NCBI GenBank assembly: GCA_916613615.1
Contig: OU744721.1
Location: 70,623,060 to 70,687,059, forward strand
Length of the DNA: 64,000 nucleotides
Direction: 5' to 3'
DNA from: Steromphala cineraria
Lineage: Eukaryota > Mollusca > Gastropoda > Trochida > Trochidae
Shown: positions 1 to 10,895 of the stretch, piece by piece
Layout: each line of letters starts with the position of its first letter
How positions within the stretch are numbered: position 1 is the first letter of the stretch
Made by a program: the position numbers and the translations under genes
The notes under the pieces: generated by a model
What the model was told of the DNA's origin: nothing
Database searches by the model: none
What the model saw: only the letters and a program-made list of their open reading frames with translations

Positions 1-2229
1 ACCGTAAAGCTAAAATCCTATTGGATAAGACCTGTACCTGGTCAGCGACCAAAGATGGCATTAACGCCAATGCTTTGATTGATTCTTCGGATATAATTTG
101 TTTATATCCAAACAATGCCCAGAAAATAGCTTTCATTGATTGACTATGTATCACTGCAAGCTAAAATCTCGAATGAATTATCTAACATGATCTGTAAGCA
201 ATTTCAAAATTAAGATGGTTTGAGTTTTTCGACTAGTAAATCAGCTGTCTCTCAATATTATCTAGACCATACATGTATAGATTTGATATTGACATCAGGA
301 TGTTATGCTAGGTAGGGTGGGTTAACATAAACTTTCATAAAGGATGACCAAAACTAACACAGAACTGTGGACACGTTTTGCCATTCTCAAATGGCAGTTG
401 TTTGTCTGCGTTTTAGCGTTGTTGTTGCCCATATACATGTATGTACAGTTTTCAAAATCCCAAATGACACACTCAAAAGGATTTTGTAAAAGAGAACATT
501 GTTTTAAATTGAGTCAAAAGCTAAAATACCGGTATATAGATTCGACCTTTCAACTATAAAGACAGACCAACCTAGAAAAGATAAAAACAGTTTATTGCTA
601 AGTAAACAACTATTTACATACTTCTGTTTGAAGTTAGATACAGGTCAAACAACCTGTCACTTCAAAGGAATATTTTCATAACATAGAAGAGTAGTATTGA
701 TTGAATTAGAGTCTATATTTTCTAATCAACATGTATATCATATTACCGAAATTGTCCAGACTGTTTATTACTCTACTGGAAACATGATAGACTTCCAGTC
801 AACCAGAAACCATCCAAGCTTTAATCGTTACCTATTTCCCAACACCACAAGAAACTCAATTAACCTTTATGGTTTTATATCTAAATGATAAGATTTACAT
901 AATAAGAAATAACTTTTGTTTAAATTATGGTTATGGGTATTGAAGGATAACGCTTTATTGACAAGGCAGCAATGATTGTTAGCAGCAAATCTCCATTCCT
1001 AAATAGCAAAATCTATTTATCTTATGCAAGGGATATATCTTCACATTTCATCCATTTAGTGGAGTATTGGGAGGCTGCAGTTTCATTCATGCAGTTAATA
1101 ATGTTAGCAAATGTCCTTCTTTTCATGGATGAGTTTCTTTGAGATACAGTCAGTATGTTATGATATTGAAAAACAACATCACTAATACCCTTGACATATC
1201 ACACACACAAAGGATGAAATATATGCAAAAAGGACATTGATCCCTGTATCTACTATAAGCATTCTAGGTATTGTCTGCTATAGCAAGCTTAAAGTTCTCT
1301 TTATTCAAAAGATCCATGTCAGAATCATGTATAATTTTGAAATTTGTTTTCGACCAGGTGTATGGACAATTTATAACAGAGTAATTACCCTTTTTTTAGA
1401 TGTCCATTTCTTCTTCTATTAACATCTTTATATGTATCAGTCACCTGTCACACAAGGAGAACTTAAATACATCTGAAGAGAGGCGTTAGGGCAATGATGA
1501 GCTACGGGGTGAAGGAATGCCTTTAGATTAATGTTTACGCAACTTGTTAAGAATAGCAATCATGCATTACATAAAATTCACGGTTGATAGGATTCATGTG
1601 ATTTTGACGTTACAAGGAATAAAAAGCACAATGATATTTGAAACGTTTGACAACTGATTCCTTTGATTTAGAAACATTACAGTGCCATGCCGACAAAACT
1701 GACCAAAATCATGATAGATATAGTAAAAATACTTTCTTCTCTTGCAATTGTTACACACGTAAGTCCCAAATATCAAATGTGATCATGAACGCCTAGTTCA
1801 CAAGTTACATGTTGCTGCGTAGTATTATAACTGGACACAATCATAAGATCCAAAAACTTGAGTAATCACTAGTCTCGTTATCCTCTCATGTAACACACAG
1901 ACTGTTTCTAATTTCTGGATTTCCGATTATGAAGGCATTATTAGTCTTACTTATTGAAGAAAAAACATTGATCTGGCGTTTACCCGATTTTAAGGGATGC
2001 ATGTTTAAGAATTAGGTCGTTTTGTAGAACAAAAGTTGTCAAACCATTTGTATTAAAGGTTATTTCAAATTCTGTCTACCTATGTATGTATACAGTGAAA
2101 CATTTTGTCAATGTGTTGTTGAACATGTTTAATCATACTGTGTAAATTGTAAATGCATTTTAAAAAACTGTTAAATGATGATCACATTATCAAAATCTTC
2201 CTTTGATCAAAGTATTTATTTCTAACATA
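1..2229. other. AT-rich stretch without a recognised gene
   Basis: Only short open frames (about 60-70 codons) are present. None has a recognisable domain, splice context or match to the other segments of the window. I see no clear mobile element here. It is probably the tail of an upstream copy of the duplicated segment or plain intergenic or intronic DNA. Confidence 0.5.
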
Positions 2230-2600
2230 AACTATAGCGGGTGAATGGTCAAGGTAATGAAACAAACATTTTATTGCCCATTGCGATCAACAAAACAAAC
2301 TATGTTAGACGACATACCAAAATAGTCAAAGGAGATAACAGTAATTCAAGAACCGATTAATATGAGCTTAGTGTTGATAGACGTAGTTAACATGCCATTT
2401 AGATAAGCTAAGCTCAATCACAATAAACAGTCAACTCCTTTTCTTCTTGCAGCCAAATCGTCAAACTAATCAACTTCATACAATGTTACCAATGGTGCTA
2501 ATGGAAGACAGTGCTATCAATAATTAAATCATTGTACAGAGCTTGGCAATCGTGTTTAAAAGTCTCTTTCAGCTACCCATTGACTCTGAGGGTAATAATG
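2230..2600. repeat. Duplicon landmark, copy 1
   Basis: This block shares a colinear series of words with blocks at about 9030, 32190, 46490 and 56270: 'TTATTGCCCATTG', 'GACGACATACC', 'AAAGGAGATAACA', 'GTAGTTAACA', 'CAATAAA..GTCAACT', 'TAATGGAAGACAGTGCTATC' and 'TGTACAGAGCTTGGCAATC'. The order and spacing are kept while single bases diverge. It is one unit of an old tandem segmental duplication, not a transposon, because no terminal repeats or target duplications flank it. Confidence 0.75.
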
Positions 2601-3430
2601 CAGTTATATAGACAGAAATAGAGAAACATGACAAAGTGAAATGTACCTAGAGAGTAGATAATGTAGGTTATAATTTGTAATGTTTCCATTCGATTCAACT
2701 TTTTTCAGAAATCATCTAGAATACAAAATGGGTACATGGTTTCATCTCAAGAAACGGTTTGTTTACTCGAAACTGTTGTGAGAATCTGAACTTTATTTAC
2801 ATTTTGTTTAAACTCTGGACTATATCAAGATACATTCTACAACAAAATAATGCCTGCAGTTGATTAACTTAATCTTAATGTCCTTTGTCTCGTATGAATC
2901 AATTCTATTAATATTTCAAATAACACCTTAAGGCAAAGTATGTATGACATTTCAAAATCATTGAAAAGACGTCTGTAATATTATGATACACTATTAATGC
3001 TTTCCATTGTACAAGGCTTATGATATCAACACCAAAATTCCGATATACTTTACCTCCAGATGTATGATCATTTACCAAACATTAAATGGATTTTGCTTTT
3101 GAGATTTACAATAAATAACAAGAGTTTTTTCTCCAAGTATATCAATTCATTGAACGGATAACTTTGTTATGTTAGACAGCAATGAGTTCTATCTGACAAT
3201 GATTTGACTGATAACATAAACAAGATTTCATATTTGAAAAATCAATCTTTCTTTGAATTTGGAAATGTTTATGTAAATGAAACACTTCATAAGCAATTCT
3301 ATAAACGCGACCTGAAAGAAGTACTTGTTGATTACATGTACTTGTGTATTGTCAAAAAGAATATTGATTTATTACTTGAACAATAAATCCCTGACAACTA
3401 CGCATGTTTATGGAAAACATCAACACAAAG
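2601..3430. other. Non-coding stretch downstream of duplicon landmark 1
   Basis: AT-rich, with no convincing gene. A 60-codon frame on the plus strand near 3204-3386 has no recognisable domain and no counterpart in the other duplicon copies, so I do not call it. Confidence 0.45.
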
Positions 3431-4225
3431 ACACAAAAAGGCCGAATGTTTAATCATTGAAAATTAAAATTCACATCGAAAGAATACTTATCAAACCGCG
3501 GAATTTAAAATTCATCCAATTTTTTGTATCCTATTGGTACCATGACGTCACTGGCCCGTCTTTGCCAACAATCGAGCAGAAATGCCATTTTTTTTTCTTG
3601 TTCGTATTTTAACAGAGAAACGATACAATAATTATGGACTGGTGAATTCGATCAATATTAAACAATTATTGACTTCAAGTGAGGTTGATCCAATGATTTG
3701 TCGACCTTGGGCACGTGATATTCACCGAGGCAACGCCGAGGTGAATATCACGTGTCCAAGGTCGACAAATCATTGGATCAACCGAATCTGGAAGTCTATG
3801 ATTGTTTTATTATATGAAAAATGTTCTTGAATCACGTTTCTTCTGTGCAAATAAGGGACATCACTCTAATATGCCTAAAACAATAAGGGACATAACTCTA
3901 ATTCAGCACAGTCACGAAGCGATGCCTTTTGCTTAATTAACAGCGTAACATGTGATGTACGGAGTTCGAGACGTAATTCTCAAATCTATTTTTAGCCACT
4001 GGAGGTGCTTGGATTGTTATATCAACCTCTCACGCTTCACACAGGTTGACATTGCTTGACGTCAATGCGGTCATGTGACCAAGTGGGCCAATCGGAAAGA
4101 CGGATATGATCCATTCATATAATAACTGTTTTTATAGACCAGAGAATAAACATATCGACCTCAGATTTCATCCTTGGTCAATATTGTTTCCCTCGGGTCT
4201 ATTAAAAAACAGATATTGACCTCAT
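3430..4225. mobile_element. Probable non-autonomous element centred on a long hairpin
   Basis: This stretch is less AT-rich than its neighbours and contains several CpG-containing words such as TGACGTCA. At its centre is the near-perfect hairpin listed separately. I could not fix its ends or a target duplication. The interpretation as a transposon derivative is inference from the base-composition shift and the palindrome. It abuts the MITE at 4226. Confidence 0.35.
3684..3782. repeat. 43-bp-arm hairpin with 13-nt loop
   Basis: The left arm 3684-3726 and right arm 3740-3782 are reverse complements over 43 bases with a single mismatch, around a 13-base spacer. The arm begins GTTGATCCAATGATTTGTCG. 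Such a long, almost undecayed palindrome is either recent or maintained. Confidence 0.9.
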
Positions 4226-4401
4226 CACCAGTCCACAGGAGCGTGTATTGGTTAGATCCAGCCCTAGAGAGACAGATATGCTCATATACCCCACCTTATA
4301 CTATATGATCTGTATATATATATACTATAGGTGGGGTATATCGGCATATCTCTCTGTCTCTGTAGCGCTGTATCTAAGTAACACACGCCCCTGAGCACCA
4401 G
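4226..4401. mobile_element. Small MITE with long terminal inverted repeats
   Basis: The two halves are inverted repeats of about 75-80 bases with scattered mismatches. The left reads CAGGAGCGTGTATTGG onward to ATACCCCACCT, and the right, reverse-complemented, reads CAGGGGCGTGTGTTAC onward to ATACCCCACCT. The centre is a run of alternating TA. CACCAG occurs on both sides (4226-4231 and 4396-4401) and could be a 6-bp target duplication. No coding capacity. Confidence 0.65.
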
Positions 4402-5784
4402 GATATAATTGTATAATGTAAACATACCAATTTCGACGGCTCATAGGATTACTGTTAATAACAATGCGACTCAAAGTACCTTCAGACATGAAGCATATAG
4501 ATTCAAATCCTTTCTAACTTTTTGCCGTGAGAAGAAGTCTGATGTTTTTATATCAAAGTATAATTGTGTTTTCGAAGTCACTTTATGTGGAAAGAATTAG
4601 CTCTGATGGCTGAAAGATGAGGAAAATATAAACTTTTAACAAGTTGTGTTAGCTGTGTTAAAGAGATTGGTGTAAGACAGTAGACGTTCATAAACCCCTC
4701 CCATATACTTTCATATACGGTTTAATTACAAAATTGCTTTAAATAATTCTATATATGAATATCAATCTTAGATACGATTGGACAAATAGTTGCATTACAA
4801 AACCAAAGCACCATCTTCAAAACCACATTCAATGGGAACTTCCAATTCATACATATATGTAACTAAGATATGATTTTTTCATGGCCAATTCGAAGCGTCA
4901 GAGCCTGAGATTATATTTTGATTTATTAGTTTTGACAAATTGATAAATAAAAGCAATTTGAAATGAAAGCAGTAACTATAATTCATTATTTTCACATATA
5001 AGTTTATTCTATCAATATACACATTTTCTCTTTATCAGATTTAGTGAATGGTGCTTTTAAATAACTGATCATGAGATGTTACAATTACGAAAGAACTAAC
5101 TTTACAAGGTATTTATTGTTTGTTCCATAACTGTTGCTTTCCAATTTGCTCTATTGACACCTTACCCATTTAAAAATCAATTAGCTAAAGTCTTTATGGT
5201 GATTTATTTTCTTCTAATTCCGGTTCCATTAGTGATCAAAGGACTTAAAGTAGTAATATGAGATAAACCAACCCTCATAATGAAGGGCCCACCGTGTATC
5301 TGCAATCAGTACACTCTCTATGCATCTTCCCATTTTTAATTCAGAAGAGTAGCAGATCAATGTTAGAAAGATTTGTTTTCTCATTCGGTAAGATTGTAAA
5401 TTAAGTTTTGGGTATGGGCTATTGTCATTGAGTGATTAGGGCTTTGGTAGAATAGTTATATCTTTGATGGGATATAAATGTTACAAAGCCAACACAGTAA
5501 CATTACACCAAAGTGAAAATTTAAAACTGCAGTTTCAGTTAATAAACTTAATGACTGCATTTCATTTTGTAATGAACAGATCTCAGTATTTCAAAAAAAT
5601 GTGTGTACATATCCAATCAATACTGCTAGCAATCCAAAACGAGACAAAACATATAAAGATTTTGAATGTGTAATACTTGACAATAACAGGGCTCATATTG
5701 GCGTTTTACTTTACAATTAGAAAGGAGATGTCAGGATGAAGGAAAACAGAAATTGTGTTCACTGTTTTAACTTTTTGTATTCTG
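4402..5784. other. Non-coding stretch, nothing recognised
   Basis: AT-rich sequence between the MITE and the microsatellite. Two short open frames on the plus strand (about 60-70 codons) show no domain and are not repeated in the paralogous segments. I see no RNA gene or mobile element. Confidence 0.45.
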
Positions 5785-5895
5785 TTTTGTTCTATATTGA
5801 TGATGAAAATTTGATGATATGATATGATGAGATTTTGATGTAATGTGATGTGATGTGATGTGATGTGATGTGATGCCATATGATATGATATAATT
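5785..5895. repeat. GATGT/GATAT microsatellite
   Basis: A pure run of the pentamer GATGT spans about 5843-5876, flanked by degenerate GATAT words on both sides. The 70-90-codon minus-strand frames that cross it translate to repeats rich in His, Ser and Thr and are by-products of the repeat. Confidence 0.9.
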
Positions 5896-8800
5896 TCGCT
5901 CTTCCACTGTACACTGACACTTAATTTTCCCTTTTGTGAAATTGGTAAAGTTCTGTATTTGAACAACAACGTAACGTAACAAAGAAAGAAATCAAAACAT
6001 GTCTTTTGGTTGTCTTGTCAGCTCATACCATCATATTGATGGATACAAGATGTTCTCTTATCAGGATTTGTTGTAACTTTCTTTAAAAGCAACTGGCACG
6101 CTGTCAACATACGACAAATATTCCAACGACTTTTACCAATGATTAAACTTTCAAAGGAGTGTTTCATGTAACAAAGATGCAATATCACTTTGATATCAAG
6201 GCATTTTATACCATAGCTAAGACAGCAAATCTGTTGTATCGGATATGGGTTTTTTTCCATCAGAATCTTTGCATTTCTTAAATCTTGTTCGTATATTTCT
6301 TAGATATCGGAGGGAATTTTGACTGAACCACTCTTTACAATCGATAACACCCTTGGAAATCCAGTGCTGCACAGCCAGTAATCAACACTGCGTTAGATAT
6401 AGGGAAACGTTAATGTGTTTGTTTTGTGAAGGGGCAGAAAAGTAATATCAATAATTAGCATTCAATTACTGATGGTTTTTCATGCATAATACACTAATAA
6501 GAAGTTACGAAGAAATTGTTATCTTTAGGTAGTTACTTTGCTGTGTTCTGAAAGTGATACACATGTCTTATTTCATGCCCCTGGCATCCTAAGTGATTGT
6601 CTCTTGATATTACTGATTTTGAACATCCCAATATAACAGGTTAACACCAGTTATTGACATAATACTTCATAGTACTTAAACATTTTTAATTTATGGTAAA
6701 TTCTAATGTACACATTTTTCTTTAATTTTATTGACTGTGGACCTATATCTTCATCCAATTTACATATGCCCCTTCATCAAATGAACAATTTTACATCAAC
6801 CTGATGAAGTAGGTTGAACGTATTACATGAAGTAGTTGACTTCAATAGTATTTTATGTAGAACTACACCAAGTTTCTAAAAACAAATTTAAGAAATGATA
6901 TTTTGTAACATGGCGTATAGTCGGACGGTATAGTGTAAAATTGTGTCAATAAAATACCTTAACTAACTTGATCTGAAATACATAGATCATTTGGAATGAT
7001 GTTTCCCCGAATGCATTTGTTTTTTTCACAAGTTTGATAACATCATGACCTCTGATTATGGGCTAAATAATATTTTCATAGTAGTCTCACATTCCCGTCA
7101 GTTTTGTTGAACCATAATCCAGGCCCAATATCAAAAGAAAAGGAGAATTGGATGTTGATATTGTAAGCGTAGACATTGACTTGACCATTACAAAAAATAA
7201 TAAAAACAGTTAATCAAGGGATTATATAGGCGCCAAGGGAATGAAAACAGTTCTACAATATTGACAGATAGTTGACCTTTTTTCAACGAGCCGTTTGATC
7301 ATTGTTTGCATTGAAGATAATCGTAAGCGTCTCCTATTTGCCTAGAATAACTGTTTAAACATAGTCAAATATTGACAAATTCTGACAACAGAGTATTTTG
7401 CTCAAAGCATTTCAACATTGCCTTTTTTGTGACTTATTCTGTTTAAAAAATGAGACAAGAAACGTACATAAAGAGGTAGAGAAATCCCGATATCTAAATA
7501 CTTAGCCATCATATTATAAAGAGTAGAATATTTCGTTGATCCCTTAATTTCATTCTAACTATTAGCTTTTCTTATGTTATCCAAATATGAACTCAGATTG
7601 TCTCAGAAGCTGCTAAAATCAAAAGCATAGCTTTATCAGTTTTGCTTTCATGCTCAAGATACTAATCGTCAAGGGATTTTCTTTTTTTCATTCTTACATT
7701 ATTAACTCTTGGCTTACGAAACATTATCATGGTTACAAAAGTAAAAAAAAGAGGCCATTTGTATTTTTGATTAAATAATAAATGCAAAAAATACTACTTT
7801 AATTTTTTCCTATTCATTAGTGCTGGTTTATTACTAGTCTCATTGACTCCAAATGTGACAGCGAAAATAAATTTTAGAACAATGAGGTGAAAGATGATAA
7901 ATGATCAAGAGAAATGAGATATTTCAACATGTTTCCATTTTTCAATTTACAATGTAATTTCTATTTCGTAAAAACGCAACACGGTTCCGATCATCATCCA
8001 TCATAATGATGTAATTATCTTCACTGAAGGGTTGCATGTTGATCTTAAGAATTCTTCCTCATTCCCAGTTCGAATCTCAGACATAAAATCACCCTATGAC
8101 AGTCAAGTAAAGGATGGAAGTCTTTATCAATGTATGTCCACACATTAACGACCTGAGACGAGAGGCAGAATGTTTTCTTAAATTGATTGTAATGCAGGAT
8201 GAAGTATTTGATGACAGGAATACGACAACATACACATAGTTTTCAAAGAAACATGTACATATAGAGCTTTGTAGATATAGAGGAATTTGACAATAGCTTT
8301 TGACCTTATCCAGAAACTGATTTTTTAAGCATTGCTATTTTTAGGCAGAACTTACACTGAGGAACATTTTTCACATACATGTACATATCAGGTTACTGAA
8401 ATTAATTTTGAAAGTCTATGAAAACAGCGTAAGGGATATCTGCGTTTCAAAGCATATTAATTGATACCTGCAGAAGAAATATAACTGGAGGCCTTTGCGT
8501 TTAGGTTAATGAAATTGCATAACGAGAAATGCGTTCAATCAATTTTATCATGTCAAGTTAAATCGATAAATACCAGATAGAAATGAACTTATTCTGTTTC
8601 TGCATTTTATTTTATTTTCAGCCATGGATTGATATGTTTGAATGGACTGTTCTATAATTGTACAAACAAGATTCATCCTCCAAGTACATGATCTGTCAAC
8701 ATATTTTATAAAAACAATTCAAGCAAATTCTTAAGGAATGTTCCAGACGCCTTTAATGAAACGATATCCCTAAGCAAAAGAACATCCTTATAGTCAAATA

Positions 8801-9029
8801 ATAATGGCAATAGTGTCGAAGAAATATTTAACCTTTAAATACAGATAAAGATTTACAGTTTGTTGTGATGGATGATTAAATGAGTTTATCAAGGAAATGT
8901 TAACTTGTGTTTAAATGGTATCTTTATTCCATGAAATGTCACGATTAATTTCATCATTGATTGCTTAACCGACGATAAATTCTTAAAGTTAATTTTTTAT
9001 ATCCAACATAACCAACAGAGGATAAATAA
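5896..9029. other. Non-coding duplicon interior (copy 1)
   Basis: No gene is recognised. The block at about 7030-7350 (words such as CAGATAGTTGACCTTTT and a following GGGATAA/AAGATAA stretch) is a diverged counterpart of 18520-18815, which supports a duplicated segment lying between the landmark copies at 2.2 and 9.0 kb. Confidence 0.5.
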
Positions 9030-9350
9030 ACTAGGGAATTAAACTAACATTTTTTTCCAATTGAGCTATACAAACCTAATTATGTTTGACGACATTCCAA
9101 TCTAGTCTAAGGAGATCAAAGTTATTGAAGCTCCAATCAATGGGAGCTCAAATATCAAAGACTGTAGTTACATGCTACTTAGATAAGTACACCTCAATTA
9201 CAACTAATGATAAACTCTTTTTGGCTCAATGATACTCGATCACTGCTGTTACACGTTAGCAGCTGCAGTCGTTTTAAGAGAAGGCATTGCTATCAATAAT
9301 GAAATCCTTGTACAGAGCTTGACACTTACTTACTAGTATTTTGACTCTGA
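9030..9350. repeat. Duplicon landmark, copy 2
   Basis: Colinear with the 2230 block: 'CCAATTGAGCTATACAAACCTAAT', 'GACGACATTCCAATCTAG', 'AAGGAGATCAAA', 'CATTGCTATCAATAATGAAATC' and 'TGTACAGAGCTTG'. About 350 bp further on, an LTR retrotransposon interrupts this copy. The next shared block resumes at about 15.92 kb. Confidence 0.7.
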
Positions 9351-9696
9351 TTATGCACTTTAGACTTGACAGGATGGAATGTACCTAGAGACATGTTATA
9401 TCTAGATATAGTGGAACTAGATTCGAGTTGATTTAAAATGCTTGAAAAAGTCAATTGTTATACCAACGCCTTGAGAAGGCTCATTTACGTTAGAGTTGTT
9501 TTATTGCGCTGTTCTAGTACAAAGTCGAGAATAAAAATATCAAATTGCCCTTCAACATAAATCAAAGAACATCTGTAACTGTCTTCCAGATAAAAACATT
9601 GGTTTAAAACGTAAGACATAGAACCATTGGCAAAATAGCATACGACATGAAGACCAAAGGTGGACAAAACTTACAGTTATCTTTATCTGAATTATA

Positions 9697-9924
9697 CGCC
9701 ACTAAGGTATATGGGTCATTACTATACTAGTCACAAACCATCCACATTTCACAGGACACTGAAATCTTCTTGAGGAACTTTATTCCAACCGTACACAACG
9801 TGGGAGGAGAGCAAGGACAAACGAGAGCGACGCAAAGGGGAGTGACTCTATCTTCCCACACTAGCTGTTACACAAAGGGGCGTAACTCTGTACGCTATAA
9901 CACTATTGTGCTCATGCACTGGCG
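9697..9924 (-). repeat. 3' LTR of the retrotransposon
   Basis: Matches 15382-15609 at a constant offset of 5685 with no indel and about three substitutions. Its ends form a short inverted repeat (CGCCA / TGGCG) rather than the usual TG...CA. Promoter and poly(A) sites are presumably here but I could not assign them. Confidence 0.93.
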
Positions 9925-9927
9925 TGA

Positions 9928-9939
9928 CCTCTTTTTCTT
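9928..9939 (-). promoter_or_regulatory. Polypurine tract
   Basis: On the minus strand a 12-base purine run (AAGAAAAAGAGG) lies just upstream of the 3' LTR, the expected position of the plus-strand DNA primer in reverse transcription. A few bases (TCA) separate it from the repeat edge. Confidence 0.75.
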
Positions 9940-10035
9940 AAAGGATAATACATAACTATGTGAAACTGTACTCAACACTTTTGAGAAAGAAATTACATGA
10001 ATATAATATAGGTGAAAAGAATAAATTGTAATAAT

Positions 10036-10564
10036 GAACCGTCCTCAGGTAAACTGCCTTCAGGTTCATAAGGGATTATTCTGCCCTTTAAGTTACACTT
10101 GGAGTACTAGTGTAATAACTTGAGTATTTTCCAACTTGTGAAAATACTACTGTCTCTGAGTGCATCATTGTCTTTAATTGGGGGGTTTCATCCTTTCGCT
10201 GATATGTATATAATTGAATACGAATGTCAGTGAGGTTATAGCACAAGGGTATGAATAATGTCACAGTTATAAATGATGTGACGGTATTACTGCAAAATAC
10301 CATTTGACAGTTCAAAGAGTGAATAACCTGAAACTTGAAAATTAACATATAAACAGTGTGATGAACCATCCTTAGGTAGACTGCCTTCAGGTTCATTAGG
10401 GATTATTCTGCCCTCAGTCCACAAAGCACAACATTTACATGAAACTAGAACTGCACTAAAATGTTAGCACCTACTGAAACAAAAACACTCAAAGTTAAAA
10501 TTGCTAAGCAAACCATCATCAGGTAGGCTGCCTTCAGGTTCACAAGGGATTATTCTGCCCTTAG
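10036..10564 (-). repeat. Three dispersed copies of a 54-bp repeat before the 3' LTR
   Basis: Copies at about 10036-10090, 10363-10416 and 10509-10564 share CTGCCTTCAGGTTCA and AGGGATTATTCTGCCCT with a few substitutions. The second word can pair AGGG with CCCT around a 9-base loop. They lie in the untranslated region between Pol and the 3' LTR, at unequal spacing, so this is not a simple tandem array. A role as a structured RNA element (export, packaging or priming) is conceivable but is inference. Confidence 0.85.
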
Positions 10565-10610
10565 CAAAACACATTTACACTGAAAACAAGCTCACAGAAA
10601 TCCTACATTA

Positions 10611-10895
10611 TTAGAAATCTGTAACATAGTCAGAGAGCCTTTGGGGAGGACGTCGTCTACGCTTTGGTCGTTCCGTCATGTCCGGTGCTTTGTCGCTAGT
10701 GTTGTCATCTACGTTGTACTCTGAGGAAGATCCGGGGCTTTCGCAGGGTGCTGGGGCTGATGGTGTAATCTCATCAGACACAGGCTTGGCAATCTCTTCT
10801 GGGATCTCGAATACTCTGAGTGGGTGGGTCTCGGGGTCGGTATGACCGTTACTGGTCAATGGTGGCATAACGTCAACGTCGTCATCCACATCACT
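10611..10895 (-). pseudogene. In-frame C-terminal tail of Pol beyond a TAG stop
   Basis: The frame of Pol continues without interruption for about 94 codons after the TAG at 10896-10898. The tail is acidic and rich in Pro and Ser in its middle, and ends in a basic cluster followed by PPQRLSDYV. A basic, proline-rich end of this kind is common at the C-terminus of Ty3-like Pol proteins. Either the TAG is a recent mutation that removed this tail, or it is read through at low rate. The frame is clean right up to the stop at 10611-10613, which argues that it was translated until recently. Confidence 0.6.

Noticed and set aside
5706..5982. Two overlapping minus-strand frames rich in His and Ser
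   Set aside because: They translate the GATGT microsatellite.
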